A DNA stretch of 64,000 nucleotides from Perca fluviatilis (Eukaryota > Chordata > Actinopteri > Perciformes > Percidae). The first letter of the stretch is position 1. Each line of letters begins with the position of its first letter. A model generated the notes under the pieces. That model was not told where the DNA came from. It saw only the letters and a list, made by a program, of their open reading frames with translations, and ran no database searches. The translations under genes were made by a program, and so were the position numbers. Positions 24,161 to 36,837 of this stretch are shown piece by piece. Where the stretch lies: positions 6,981,636 to 7,045,635 of the forward strand of contig NC_053134.1 in assembly GCF_010015445.1 (NCBI RefSeq), given 5' to 3'.

Positions 24161-27100
24161 CTTGGTGAAGGAAGTAGCTGGTAGAACTGCCTTAAAAAGT
24201 AAAAAGATAAATATTTTCTTAACTTCTTATCTACTTCTGCACAGACAGCATTTAATATCGTGAAATACCATCCTCAAGTGATGCCGGACAGAGTTGGAAT
24301 TTTTGGTCTTTCCATCGGCGCCGTTTTGACCATTCTGTTGGCAGCGGAGAGCAGCTTTGTCAAGGTGAGTTTAAATATTGAAAAACTGCAGAAATCTGGA
24401 TCCCTGATAGCACACAGATAAATGTCAAGTGTCTCAGGGTGTATCGTTGTGTTTTGTTCCAGCCTTCCTGTTGTGTTTGTATCAGCGGCAACCACCTTTA
24501 TCCACGGGGGGCGACCATCAAAGAAGTCCATCAAGTATTGAACATGTAGGTATTCTGCTATTCTGTCAGTGTCACAGTTAGACTAGTCTCACTTTGCCAG
24601 ACCAGCCACACGCTGCGGAGAGGAGGAGGGTCTGGCTAGTCCACACAGCATTCCAGGATAGGAGAAAAACGTGCTCTGGGTTATTGGCATTTCTTTAAAC
24701 CAATCACAATCGTCATGGGCGGCGCTATGCTCCGCACGGAGCCGCTGTAAAATAGTTGCGTGAGAGAATACTCAGATTGGACAGATAGTCTAGCTAGCTG
24801 TCTCAATTTACCCTGCAGAGCTCTGAGGTAGAGCTGAAGATCTTTGCCCGAACCCGACCGGACACGATGGGTTCGGTCGGGTTCGGTCTTAATTTCTATT
24901 ATTTTACACGGGCTCGGGCCGGGCTCGGGCTTGCCCTTCGGGTTGCATGGTAAATGAGCGGTCAGCTGATGGGTTTCGATTAGCGTGAAAATGGATCCTG
25001 AGGAGGTGAAACGGAGGCTGGTCTCTGGAGGACTTGGCCTGTTTCTTTGTTCCAACTTCCAAGTGGCCTATAGCCTCCGTTAGTCATGAATAAATGATGT
25101 TAAAACATGTATAAATGACTCATTTGTTTACGAAAGACAAAGGAGCTGTGTGCGTGCGGCACAGTCTCTTTTTTCTTATCTCCCTTTTCCGCCGAGTGGT
25201 GCGTGTGCCCGCTCGCGGTGTGAAGCGTGTGTCCGCGCTATTCTCCGACACTCTAATGACTGCTGATAGACGGCCTTTTGTACAGTAAACGGGTTCGGGC
25301 TTTTAAAAAGCTGTCAATCAAAATGTACTTGTCGGGCTTGGGCCGAACTCTGTCGGGCTCTGGCCTTTTCGGCCCATACGTTTTAGGCCCGATTACAGCT
25401 CTACTCTGAGGAGCAGTTAACCATAGTCCTCATAAATGCACCGGAGTTTAAAATTCAAACACAAAGAAAGTGGAAGGTACCGGACATCCGGCCGAAAATA
25501 CATGCATCCGGCAAAATTTCCTGCGACATCGGAGCAATCCCGGATGTGGAACGTCAAGGATATAGACTACAGTTGGACTAATGGGAAGAATTACTTATGA
25601 TGGCAGGAAATCTCCCAAGATACGCCTGGATGAGAACAACTATGAGATATGGCGAGATATGGGTCTACCGATTCCTGATGATCTTGCACACAAAATAGAC
25701 GTAAGTACACGTTGCACTCATAACATACAAAGATTACACTGTATTGATTTTCTTAAACAGATATCAGCCTTCATATGATATCAGTTTCATAGTTGACTTG
25801 ATATTGTAAAAAACATTTTTTTATATCGGACAATAATATCTGACATGGTGCCCTATTTCCGCGGCTATTTTATCTATTTCTTTTTTTTTATTCCAATGCA
25901 GCAAGACGTGACAGACAGTGATATTGCACACGTTGATATTATTGTTCTGTGTCCGATGTTTTAGCTGTCTGTCCTGCAGAAGTAGGATGATTTTGACAGT
26001 TTGATGGTCTCTGGTCTCTTCTGTGGCCTCCGTCTACGGCAGAAGGTGCTCTGATAGGTCTCCAGTGTGGCGTGTAGGGGATTAGAGCCACTGTCCATAT
26101 TACTGAATAGTTGCCTCAGCATCCTCCTCTTTGTCACCTCCACCAAAAACTCCAGTTCCACTCCTAGGACAGAACCAGCTTTCCCGATGATCTTATTTAG
26201 TATTTTAGCATCGGCTGCTTTTACCCTCCTGCCCCAGCACACCACAGCGTAGAAGATGACACTGGCCTTGACAGAGTAATAAACCATCTGTACCATTATT
26301 CAGCAGAAGTTGAAAGATCTGAGTCTCCTGAGAAAATACAGACCGCTCTGGCTTTTCTTGTACAGAGTCTTATGGCGCTTACCCACTAGTACCAGCTCTA
26401 CTCAGCTCTACTCGGCTCGGCTTGACCGCGGTGCCCTGTCCTCCTTTTTCCATTGCAGATTTAGTACCGCCTCATGCGTGAGGCGAGCGTGGCTGGTCAT
26501 CATAGCGCCGCCGCAGGAAACTGCCGTGACCTAACGCAACACACAGAACATCGAAGGCGTGTTTTTGATTCTCGGCATGTGGCTGTTGACACAGCCAGAA
26601 GACAAGTTTAGTTTCAAAAGATGCTGGAGGCAGCAAAAAAACAACACAGCTGGCTAAACTATTTAAAAATGGCGGGTTTGTTCAGGACGCCCCCGTCTGT
26701 CGCTAGCAATGATGACGCAGTGATTAGTGACGATTTTCTCCGACCAATCAGTAGTCTGCAGGTTTTCACGTCACCTTTTGGTATCACCGCAGCTCGCTTG
26801 GATCCTCGACAGAGGTGGTACTAAAAAAAGTACCTGTCGGCAGGTACCAGGGACTTTTTCATAATGGAAAACCAAAAAACGTGAGTAGAGTCGAGGCGAG
26901 TTGAGCAGGTACCATGTAATGGAAAAACGCCATTATTTTCTAGTGTGGTACATAAACTCCTTGACAGTGTCCACCTCTGTTCTCCTGATGCTGACTGGGT
27001 TTGGGCGGGTCATTTGCTTCCTAAAGTCCAACACCAACTGTTTATGATGTTGTGCTGCACTTCACAAAACTGTCCACCACACTGCTGCTGAGACAATTAC

Positions 27101-30100
27101 AGAAAGTCATCTGAAAACTTCTGCAGGTAGCAGGACTGGTATTAATCACCACTCCCTTTGATCTGTATATTCCACTTCTCCCAGCCTTTTTGTTCTTTGC
27201 GTTTGTGCAATTAAAATAGGGCCCTTGACTCATATTGGTTTATTCTACAAGCCCACATTAAAGTCGTTCTTTCTGGTCATTTCTTTCAAGGTGGGGAGAA
27301 TACACTGTCCAATTATGTTGGTGAACGGCCATGATGATCAGAGCTGGGCCACAGTGGAGTCTTCTGACGATGTGAGTTAAGCCACCATCAAAGAACTGAA
27401 AAATAGAGGCTCAAATCTACTAAGTTAGGGTGACCAAACGTCCTCTTTTGCCCGGACATGTCCACTTTTTACGTACTGTCCGGGGCGTCCGGGGGGGGTT
27501 TTATAAATTCATGAAAATGTCCGGTTTTCACTGTTTTTCATGGGACCATTAAGCGTGTACTTAAATTGACTGGCGCTTTGCACACAATGCTACGGTACTT
27601 TGTTTTGTAACATAATTCCTGAGAGGCTGCTTTGTGGGCGGCTCTGCGACGCGCACATACACAGGGACCAGAGCAGACAGCGGAGCAGCATTGCACACAA
27701 GATGCCGAAGCGTTGTCTGCTAAAGATTTCCCACCGTGGTCAGAAAACACAGAGGAGACACTTTGTTTCTCTCACTAATGACTCTAAAGTCGTACTCGCT
27801 CGCCGCCACTCTCTCACTTAATTCTCCCTCGCTCTATCACCCACTCCCCACACACACACAGACTGCCGGGCTCGCACACACACCAGCGCACAAGTATTAA
27901 CATCAGGCTACGGGGCAAAGCTCTGCGTGGAGCCGGCGTACAACCATAAAATAACTTGTCCGGTCCAGGCGGAGTGCACCATGTGCAAAGCTGGCACATA
28001 CGTTTCAGTGTCTTTATTATTTATCTTATTACATTGAAAAGGTATTAAGAGATATTTTGTTGAAGCTGGATTTTCTAACACAGAAGAGGTCATATTTACA
28101 TTATTTCATATTATTTATTTATTTTAAAAGATATATTATTTTGTTACAGGTTGTTACAGATTTTATTTTATTACAGAAGTTATTTTTGCACCATTGAGGC
28201 ATATTCATTAACCGTTAATTAAGCCTGTCTTAATTTGTGTCTCGAGGTCGGGCTGAGTGTCCTCTTTTTTTGGAATCAAAATATGGTCACCCTATACTAA
28301 CTCAGTTATGTTTGTACTAAAAATCAGGCTTGGGGGTTTCACACCTACTGTAAAACCACAGAAGTGAATTCAGTTTGTGCTGTTTTGATTTGACCTTTGA
28401 CCCTCAGATGGCCCAGATGATGCGTGCAGCAGGGAACCTGCACCTGCTGACCAGACTTCACTACCCTGATGCTGGACATCTGATTGAGCCGCCATACACA
28501 CCTCTCTTCAGAGCTACTAAGTTTGTAAAGGACACAAAAGAGAAAGGTGAGTTCTGCAGGGTCAAAAGAAAAAAGAAAACACCACATAAAATATTAAATT
28601 AAGTTAGCTGTTCACACAAGACAGTAACGTGAGCTATGTTAAAGTGATGGTTCGGAGTAATTTCACCCTAGGGTCCTTTGCACCATGATCTCGAGCCAAA
28701 CACCCCCCCAGAAGCTTTTTTCACCTGGGTCGAACATTGGGAGCGTTAGCGTAGCGTAGTGTTATCAGCTGAATAGCTTAGCGCAGAGGCTAATGGATCC
28801 GAAGTGTCTCTTAACATTACCCCACTAATAATGCCCGAAAATGATACCAAACGTCTACAGTAGTACAAATAGGTTATGCTCTCATAAAACGATGGATTGT
28901 AAAATTTGTAAGTACACCAGAAGTTTATGTAAATAACACTTGCCTGCTGGCTTCTGCTCTCTGCTGCTGCTGCTGCTGTTACTACCGGGCAGATAGTGCT
29001 TAGGGACATCTACAAATTACAACACCGAAAAGAGATGCAACAAAAATATTTATTAATTTAATGATTAAATAAGGTAATGTCTACAAACTTACCTCAATTA
29101 TTACTTGTCTCCTGCTAGTTATACTACAGCACTTACTTTAAAAAATAAGTTAAATTAAAAAATATTTTTGTTGCATCTCTTTTCGGTGTTGTAATTTGTA
29201 GATGTCCCTAAGCACTCGTCTTACAGCAGCAACAACAGCAGCATAGAGCAGAAGCCAGCAGGCAAGTGTTATTTACATAACCTTCTGGTGTACTTACAAA
29301 CTTTACAATCCATCGTTTTATGAGTGCATAACCTATATATACTAGTGTAGACCTTTGGTATCATTTCGGGCATTATTAGTGGGGTAATGTTAAGAGACAC
29401 TTCGGATCCATTAGCCTCTGCGCTAAGCTATTCAGCGGCTAACGCTACTCTACGCTAACTCTCCCAATGTTCGACCCAGGTGAAAAAAGCTTCTGGGGGG
29501 GTGTTTGGCTCGAGGTCATGGTGCAAAGGACCCTAGGGTGAAATTACTCCGAACCATCACTTTAAACGTCATTTGCTCTTACCAGTGTATCGCCATGTGT
29601 ACTTCGTCCACAGCAATCTCACTAATTGGTCCCAAATTGTTCCAGTTAGATAGTAAACATATTCTTTGTAAATCTTTATCACTCACTGAAAGAACCAAGT
29701 AGGCCTGCCTTGTTGCACAATCCAAATTTTCCAACTTTTTCAGCGAATAGCTTACTAGCTCGAAGCTTGTTGTTGTTGTTTCCCAAAGCGAACACAGTTT
29801 TAGAACGACAACACACAGAGAGTGGAAGCGGAGGAGCTTGACTGCTAATAACATTTGAGATTTTTAATAAAAATCAATAACTATATATGGGCAGATTTTG
29901 TTGTTTTGGGGTTTTACAATCGCAAGCTGATTATTAGATATCTACTGGAGAGCTTGTTTTTAATGCACTTTAGTTTGGCTATCAAGTGGTACCGTACAAG
30001 TGCTAAATGTAAAAACAGGCAGAGCATCTATTATGAAGAAAAACTGCAGTCATTGCTTGCAGGTGGCACACGTTTAACAGTGCTTACCCAAGACATACAG

Positions 30101-30336
30101 TAACATTATATCTGAAAGGAATACTATTTAGAATACCCTGATGTACTTGATTCTGCCTTACATATGCATTCAAATCCTCCTCTTCTCTCAAACACAACAT
30201 TGTGTTCTCAGTGATATTGCTGTGGGGAGGACAGACCAAACCCCATTCAGATGCTCAGGAAGACTCCTGGAAGAAGATCTTGGCTTTTCTGGAGCAGAAT
30301 CTGTACTCCAGCCCAACTCTCAAAGCCAAGATGTGA
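20633..30336 (+). CDS. ACOT/BAAT-family acyl-CoA thioesterase, copy 2 (10 coding exons, 429 aa)
   Basis: Exons: 20633-20825, 21740-21839, 22163-22353, 23701-23864, 24245-24364, 24463-24545, 25607-25700, 27291-27371, 28408-28546, 30212-30336; 1290 nt, open throughout. The domain plan is as in copy 1: Ser239 in GLSIG, Asp in GHDDQSW (about 330), His366 in GHLIEPP, C-terminal AKM. Exon 6 carries a 9-nt in-frame insertion absent from the other copies (KEVHQVLN against KEALN). Other differences from copy 1 include Asn3 to Asp, Asn to His in VGRIHCP, and an Ile to Thr change in exon 3. Copy 2 has its own TATA box at 17333 and leader exons at about 17365-17405 and 18753-18816. Introns 6, 8 and 9 hold private hAT and TTAA-flanked insertions. 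No disabling lesion is seen, so I treat it as functional. Confidence 0.88.
22675..23495. mobile_element. About 0.8-kb insertion in intron 3 of copy 2, TTAA at right end
   Basis: Sequence absent from copies 1 and 3 between AGCTTCTTAG and TTAAACTAGTCTGG. The right end (TATTGGACCT then TTAA) resembles the element end at 37960. The left end is unclear and preceded by a duplicated CTTAGTACTT. Confidence 0.55.
24076..24157. repeat. (CA)n microsatellite, intron 4 of copy 2
   Basis: About 40 CA units; homologous to 5935-5995 and 44967-45073. Confidence 0.97.
24582..25569. mobile_element. PIF/Harbinger-like MITE, copy 2, interrupted by an hAT
   Basis: Same element as 6509-6893, split by the 575-bp hAT insertion at 24829-25403. 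Confidence 0.7.
24829..25403. mobile_element. 575-bp hAT element with perfect 8-bp target duplication, copy 2
   Basis: Ends TAGAGCTG and CAGCTCTA, flanked by CTCTGAGG at 24821-24828 and 25404-25411. Copies 1 and 3 show the empty site with one copy. The interior contains GGGCTCGGGC-type repeats; no intact ORF. Confidence 0.88.
25974..26370 (-). mobile_element. LINE ORF2 3' fragment, intron 7 of copy 2
   Basis: Longer version of the fragment at 7160-7440; the minus-strand frame encodes the end of a non-LTR reverse-transcriptase protein. Confidence 0.65.
26374..26931. mobile_element. TIR element (GGCGTTTTTCCATTACATGG family), copy 2
   Basis: 558-bp nonautonomous element with about 25-bp imperfect inverted ends, both containing a GGTAC core. 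Confidence 0.6.
27426..28294 (+). mobile_element. hAT remnant with zinc-finger fragment, intron 8 of copy 2
   Basis: Ends TAGGGTGACCA and TGGTCACCCTA; absent from copies 1 and 3. Near 27975 the plus strand encodes ECTMCKAGTYVSV, resembling the CxxC zinc-binding segment at the start of a fish hAT transposase family. No full ORF remains. Confidence 0.72.
28643..29561. mobile_element. 919-bp TTAA-flanked palindromic element, intron 9 of copy 2
   Basis: Ends AGTGATGGTTCGGAGTAATT and its complement, flanked by TTAA; the empty site is in copies 1 and 3. Inverted arms exceed 300 bp. A diverged relative lies at about 55430-55735. Confidence 0.87.
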
Positions 30337-30645
30337 ATGACTACACAAGCACAGATCGCCAACGTATCACTGCTGGAACACAGAGTGTTGTGTGACCGGG
30401 CCATGTTAGTACATTAACACTACTGTTCATTGGTTCCTCACTGTGTTGACCACGTGCCTTTCTTCTGATAGCTGAGGTTGTTCGTTTTGTTCAAATAGTG
30501 CCTCTTCCTTCTGAGCAATACATTTTAGTTTAATTATCTGCAAGCCTCAACCTTCGACAGTAATATAAATGTAAGTTATTGTATGTTTTGTATGTTTGGA
30601 TAACAATTTTTATTATATATTAATAATATTATTAAAGTGTTCATA

Positions 30646-31140
30646 TTATGCTCATTTTCAGGTTCATAATTGTATTTAGAAGTTGTACCAGAATAGGTTT
30701 ATGTGGTTTAATTTTCAGAAAACACCATATATGTGTTGTACTGCACATTGTTGCAGCTCCTCTTTTCACCCTGTGTGTTGAGCTCTCCGTTTTAGCTACA
30801 GAGTGAGGCATCTCACTAATGTACCATCTTTGTTGGGAGTCACATATGCGCAGTAAGTACTTCTAGCCAGTCAGTTGCAGAGTATGAGGGCGTGCCACGC
30901 TAGCAGCTAGCCGAGCATTATAACGTGTGTTACAAAGTGACCACGTTTGTCTCTGAAGTAAAGGCTGGACTACAATAGAGCTGTTTGGAGCAGTTGGTGA
31001 ACAGTGTTTTCTGTTGGAGATGGTAAGTCCCTTTGGGGTGGAATTTGGGCTTTTTCACTTTGTAAACCTATAATATGCAGAAAAAGATATATGACACAAT
31101 AAAGGAAAGGGGAAAATCCAAAAAGCATAATATGAGCACT
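30646..31140. mobile_element. TTAA-flanked element downstream of copy 2
   Basis: Ends AGTGTTCATATTATGCTC and GCATAATATGAGCACT with TTAA on both sides. Only the left 45 bp or so survives at the same place in unit 3 (49250-49297). Confidence 0.8.
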
Positions 31141-31306
31141 TTAAGAAATCATTTTTTAATGCACTACCTGCCGACAGTAACCTAATATTCAGAATGTACA
31201 CTTGCACATATTCGATTGGGCACCATGAAGCAATTTTGTTTCAGGTCTTTTTTGTCCAGCCTTCAAGACTCATCTATCCTCACATCTAAATTCTATGTAT
31301 GTTTAA

Positions 31307-31619
31307 AGGGATACGCCACTGTTTGTTGAAATAGGGCTTATCACGGTCTCCCCTAGCTGTAGATAGGTGGGCCAACGCATTTTTTGTGCATGCATTGTTT
31401 TGGTCCGGTGCAACACCGGCAGCGCCGCCGCTAGTTAGCTTAGCGTAGTGAATGGAATCCTATGTTGCCGGTTAGCATGTTGTGAGTAAAAGTGAGCCAA
31501 CAAAAGACAAAAAAACAACCTAATTACTTGCACTGAGACAAAAAATGTGTTGGCCCACCTATCTACAGCCAGGGTAGACCGTGATAAGCCCTATTTCAAC
31601 AAACAGTGGCGTATTCCTT
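31307..31619. mobile_element. TTAA-flanked element downstream of copy 2
   Basis: Ends AGGGATACGCCACTGTTTG and CAAACAGTGGCGTATTCCTT, TTAA on both sides. Unit 3 has the empty site at about 49310. Confidence 0.83.
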
Positions 31620-34599
31620 TTAATGCGAACAATATTGATTGAACTTGATCCAACTAATTCATTCCAAATTGCTCTCTTTCTTTCATTGTTACTAAGACGT
31701 TTACAACTTCACCTTCAACTTTACTACTATTTAGAACGCACATCAGCTGAGGACTGCACATTTACAGGGTCAACTATAAACATCGGACACACATCTTCAT
31801 GTCCAATATATACACAAAAGGCAGAATTCAAACAAAGGGAAGAATGGTCATACAACAGGAATGTTTGTGTTTAATGCTTGTTAGCAGATGTTGCTGATAC
31901 GCCAAACTAAGATGGTGAACATGGTAAACACTATATCCTGGTAACACTAAACATCAACATGTTAGCATTTATTCCAGCCAGAGATATGTGGTGTGGGGAA
32001 AAATACACATTTGTAAACAAATATGTCTTATCTGTTGTGTTTCAGCGACTATTGCTGCCGTGTAGAGCTGCAAAGATTAATCAGTGAGTCGAAAATTATT
32101 GAATTTAATTGAATAATAACTTCAATGTATGGCTTAAAATAACATCTGCAAGTCTGATCAATAAAAACACCAAAACATCACTAATCTCTAAGTCCATGCT
32201 AAGAGAACTGAGAACAGTCTTTCTATAAGTGTACCTGATAGATGTCAAGGTTTCCCCTACTATTATAAGGCTTAGGCGCAGCGCTTAAGCCATTTTTGGC
32301 ACCACCTAAACCGATGGATGTAAAATAAATATGAGCATCAAAACTAACCAAATGAATTTTCTCAGATCTAATGGTTGTAGTTGGTCCCCAGTGAGTGTTA
32401 TTTATTAATTATCTGCTCTAGCTTTTCCACTGTTTCAGACACATATGGAAATAATAACGATCCAAAATGATGTGAAATTACATATTTCTTCTGAAAAAAA
32501 CATATTTTCTTGACGGAGACCAGTGAAGTCAATGAGAAGCCTTTTTCCGGTGATGGCTGAGCATTACTGCGCAGCCTCAAACTGAGCTTGACGACGTAGA
32601 TGTGACGTGAGCAACCTGTCTGAAAGGTGTAAGTCTTCTGGTAGCTATGCCAAGAGAAATCTCAATCATTCCCAATCTTGCAGAGAATGTTACTTCATAT
32701 GAATTCACTTGCCACATACTGAAGTATTTCCAATCCATTAAAACGTTGCTGAAATATTTTGTTCCAATGCTTTCATGGACTCTCTATGGACTTCTCCCTT
32801 ATGCCTCCACGTCCCCCGATTCCTTGCGAGCTTCTCCTGACTTAACAGTAATTTCTCTACTGTGCGACTGTATGTCGCGTGGTTATGACACAATCGTGAG
32901 CCTATTTTTACAAAAACGGCTGCTACGGGGCCATAACGTGAGATACAAGGTAATGGAGCCTTTTATACATTGTCGTGTTTCTTTAGAAATTTACAATGGA
33001 CAAATAGTCTTTAAACGCTTCAGATGTAAAGTTATTCGCTGTCAAAGTGACGCCAAAATTAATGGGAGTCAATGGAATGCTAGCGGAACGTGATGGCTTG
33101 TTAGCCTACAATCTCATCATAGGAGGTACGCTTTTCGGATGCTCGCTTACCCCCTACAAAGAATTTCTAATATATATAATATATCCGTAGACCGGCTTTG
33201 CCCCCTAGTTCAGAACAGACTTCTGTAACCTGACGCTGTTCCGGTCCGTCTTCAACAAAGGCCACACGACAGTCTACCGGATGTCGATAAAGTTCCGCTT
33301 CGTAACTTACCACTCTGAAACATCTTGCTCCAGTCTAGGTTGTGAAGCTAGTTCGGCCTCTGTTTCGGGATCAGACTCTTCGAACATGTACGGCTGAGCT
33401 GAAGCCATGGTTACCGGTAGATAGATGCTAGATCGGATCCGTTTGTTTTGGATCACACTGCCATGATATCAGGGCCCGCCCTACTCTGCATCTAAGTGGC
33501 TAGTTGTCCTTACCTAGGTACTGCGCATGTGTGACTCCAAACAAAGATGGGATAGCGGTAAGATGCTTCACTCTGTAGCTAAAACAGAGAGTTCAACAGT
33601 CTCTGTTGAAATAGAGTAAAACAGGAGCTGCAGAAATGTGCAGTACAACAAAAATATGTTTTTTGAAAATGAAACCATGTAAACCTATTCTGGTACAACC
33701 TCTAAATACAATTATGAACCTGAAAATGAGCATAATATCACCTCTTTAAAATATATTTATTGGTTTTGAACATAGACTGTAAAAACTAAACGAAATTAAA
33801 ATTAACTACCATTTGAATATTAAACTAAATTTAACATATTTCTTATAATGATCCTCTCTCACTGCACCCTTTTAAATTCTTCATCACAATTACACAAACT
33901 GTATTTTTATTTTGTATTTTTGTTGTGAAAGTGAATTAAAGTTTGTATTTATTGTTTACCTTGTGTAACCTAAAGTGCTTAATAAATACAGATTTTAATA
34001 TTATGTTATTATCATTTCATCCCATAGGCTACATTTAGTAAACTACTTTGTAAACTATTTCCAGGAGTACTACAATCTCTATCATTATTTATTACCTTAT
34101 ATTGTTGATTGTTGGGATGTATCTGCAGATGATAGATGAGATAAATGAATGACATTGTGGGTGCAACAAAAATGTGATTTTCTTGCATAGGATGTTCTGT
34201 TCTTGATGGAGGACCTTCCCCCCATGGATGTATTATCCCCCCCCCCCCACAGACCTAGCTGAGTGACTTCCCACCTAGAGTTTGTTTCTAACTTTATTAA
34301 CAAATAAAATTACAACAACCAACAAAACTGATTGTAGGGATTATGTAAGTATTTAGAAATATATATATATATATTAAATAAAGAAATGAAAGTAATTCAC
34401 TAAGTTATATCAGTAATACAAATGTCAAGTTTAGTTTAAACTCAATTTATTTTTATATAGCCTGTGACATTTTTCCATACAACAAATTGTACAAAAAAAA
34501 GCAAACAACAAGGGAGGGCTCAATATGCTACAGAAGGAATGTCTCCAACATGAAATCTCCTAAAGAATAACTGCAGCTGAAGGGAAGTGTGCTGAAAGG

Positions 34600-34676
34600 T
34601 ATAAAGTCCAGAAAGCAGCAGATTAACAGATTTCTCTGAGCCCTCGTGGACCTGTTGGGAACGTGTGTCTAACTCA
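34600..34676 (+). promoter_or_regulatory. TATA box and first leader exon of ACOT copy 3
   Basis: TATAAAG at 34600-34606, followed by a block matching that of copy 2 apart from a roughly 9-nt insertion, ending at a GTGAGT donor (34677). Sequence upstream of the TATA box does not resemble that of copy 2: it is AT-rich, with no CCAAT box seen. Confidence 0.58.
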
Positions 34677-34911
34677 GTGAGTCCTTTTGGTGAAACTGTT
34701 TTCTGATATTCTTTTCATTTTAAGACTGGTCCAAACATCTAGTTGTCAGTAAATAGTTGATTTAAAGTATTGAAACTAGCTGTAGTGAATGTCACATATA
34801 GCACACATTTACATTATGTCCACTGCATAACTTAAGTGTATCTGGATGAGGCTCTGCATGAATGACTTCAGTATACAGGACCAGATAGATAATTATTCTT
34901 CATTCATTCTT

Positions 34912-35096
34912 TTTAAAGATTATTTTTTGGGGCATTTTAGGCCTTCATTTCCACAGGACAGATGAAGACATAAAAGGGGAGAGAGAAGGGGAACGACATG
35001 CAGAAAAGGGCCGCAGTCGAACCTGCAGCAGCTGCATCGGGGAGTAAACCTATAGGTATGTGGCCCTGCTCTACCAGCTGAGCTAACCCAGCCACT
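34912..35096 (-). mobile_element. tRNA-derived SINE in the leader intron of copy 3
   Basis: Near-identical partner of 17645-17826 at the same place in the duplicated unit. Confidence 0.75.
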
Positions 35097-36099
35097 TCAT
35101 TCATTCTTTCATACAGTGATGGAAATATCCTAACTTTTTTTAAAGTAGCCTACTGTACTTGAGAATAAATCTGAGGTACTCCACTATATTTCAGAGGCAA
35201 ATGTACGTCTTACTCCACTACATTTGTCTGGCAGCTTTAACCTTTCAGATTAATCAACAAATACTTTGTAATTGACCTCACAAAAGGTCAAGACTTTCTG
35301 CAACAAAAAAACCCAACCATGACTGGGATCGGAATGCAATGTTCAAAATAATCAAACCAAACGAACTGGATGTTAGGGGTCAAAAGTGTATTTGGATCCT
35401 GGCCCAGGACAGGTTCTGGGTGTGAAAGCTCCCTTACTGCATTATATTTTGAAGTGTTAGGCCTACCTGCCTCCTGCATTTTGTGGTTTCATCCACATAA
35501 ATAAAGACGTTTTTGACCATAAATCGGTGCATACAAATCAGAATGAAGGAAATTACGTCTTTGACGCTCAAAACAAGTATATAGACCTGCATTCAAAATT
35601 TAAATTCAATAAAAGTAGGCTACAGCAGCACAAAAGTAGCCTACTCATTGTGCATAATGCCCCCTGACAGTAAAATAATATTATTATCATAGAATTAGTA
35701 GCCTATAGTGACGATGCAGAATAAGATGGAACATGAAATGGTGATAAAGTAATGGGCTATTTTCCACGTTGATAGAGACTGCATGAAACACCACGGTGAG
35801 CCTGCACGGGGCGAAGTATCCAGATGGGCTTTCTGTAGTCCACAATTGGAACAGTGTAGTTTTACCACGACAGACCCACGTCAACATCCGCCTTCGCATG
35901 ATTATATAATAATTAAGTAGCTGAGTGTACGTGTGCAGTTGGATTCTCCTTGCGCCGTGGTTGTCTTTTCCAAGTGAATTCTCCTTCAGATCTTTCCCTG
36001 ACCCCGTGACCTGAAGTTTACCATCGGGGCTAAGGAGAAGTGGTTAGTAAAACACACCAAGGAGGAGATTTGTTTTTGACTTTTTGACCGCAGAACATA

Positions 36100-36790
36100 G
36101 GGTGGATTGCCCTAATGTGGGACATTTTTTGCTTTTTGGACTAATGTAGTATATTACTATGTGAAGGCAACACATTAAATCCACACCCAATACCATTTTG
36201 AAATCCTCAGGGGGTTTCCTAATCAAATCAAAAGAGAAAATGCAGATAGCAAAATAAATGATACAGATATCAGTGCTCTTAGTGTCAAACTGTCTGAGAA
36301 AATGTGCAGCTTCCTAATGTGGGACACTGTAAAGTCTATGCTAAAAGGCCTAAACCATGGTGCACCTTCATTCTCCTAATGTGACTATCATCTCCCTAAG
36401 CTCTACCTCATCCTCACTGCTGATGATCGGCTTTCTCCCTATTGTGTGCTTAGAGTGACCATTACCTTTTACCCTGCGCAGGCGGGTAGACTTGGGTACG
36501 TTCCATGCCCTAGCCAGCACTCTCATGTCAGGGACCACACCATTCTCAATGACCTGCCTGTACTCCTCTATTGCTCCTTTCATCCTGTCCTGCTTCCACT
36601 GATTTAATTTCCTTGTCTTATCCTTTGCCTGCCTCTCTCTCTCTCTGTGTCTGATGATCTCTCTCTGTCTCTCTCGCCTTTGCCATTGTGATCTGAAATA
36701 CATTTTATTAAAGTCAACACTATATTCATGGAATAAAATGGAAGGGCCTTATGGAGTTACTATTTCTGCTATTTTATTTACAATTCCCTA

Positions 36791-36837
<47 letters not shown>

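Larger units (their letters stand above)
17328..31975 (+). repeat. Tandem duplication unit 2
   Basis: Homology with unit 3 begins at the TATA region (TGAAAGGTATAAA) and ends near 31970 (GTTAGCATTTA), after which the sequences diverge. Private insertions: 19374-20490, 22675-23495, 24829-25403, 27426-28294, 28643-29561 and 31307-31619. Confidence 0.85.
30337..34594. other. Intergenic spacer between ACOT copies 2 and 3
   Basis: Holds the 3' flank of copy 2, TTAA elements at 30646-31140 and 31307-31619, a stretch shared with unit 3 (31620-31970 against 49360-49705), a half-copy of the palindromic element of 43607-44857 (about 32510-32690), a partial relative of 30646-31140 at about 33480-33747, and AT-rich DNA before the copy 3 promoter. 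No gene recognised. Confidence 0.6.

Noticed and set aside
32647..33093. 148-residue plus-strand frame between copies 2 and 3
   Set aside because: Starts inside a repeat arm shared with 43607-44857 and shows no domain; chance frame.
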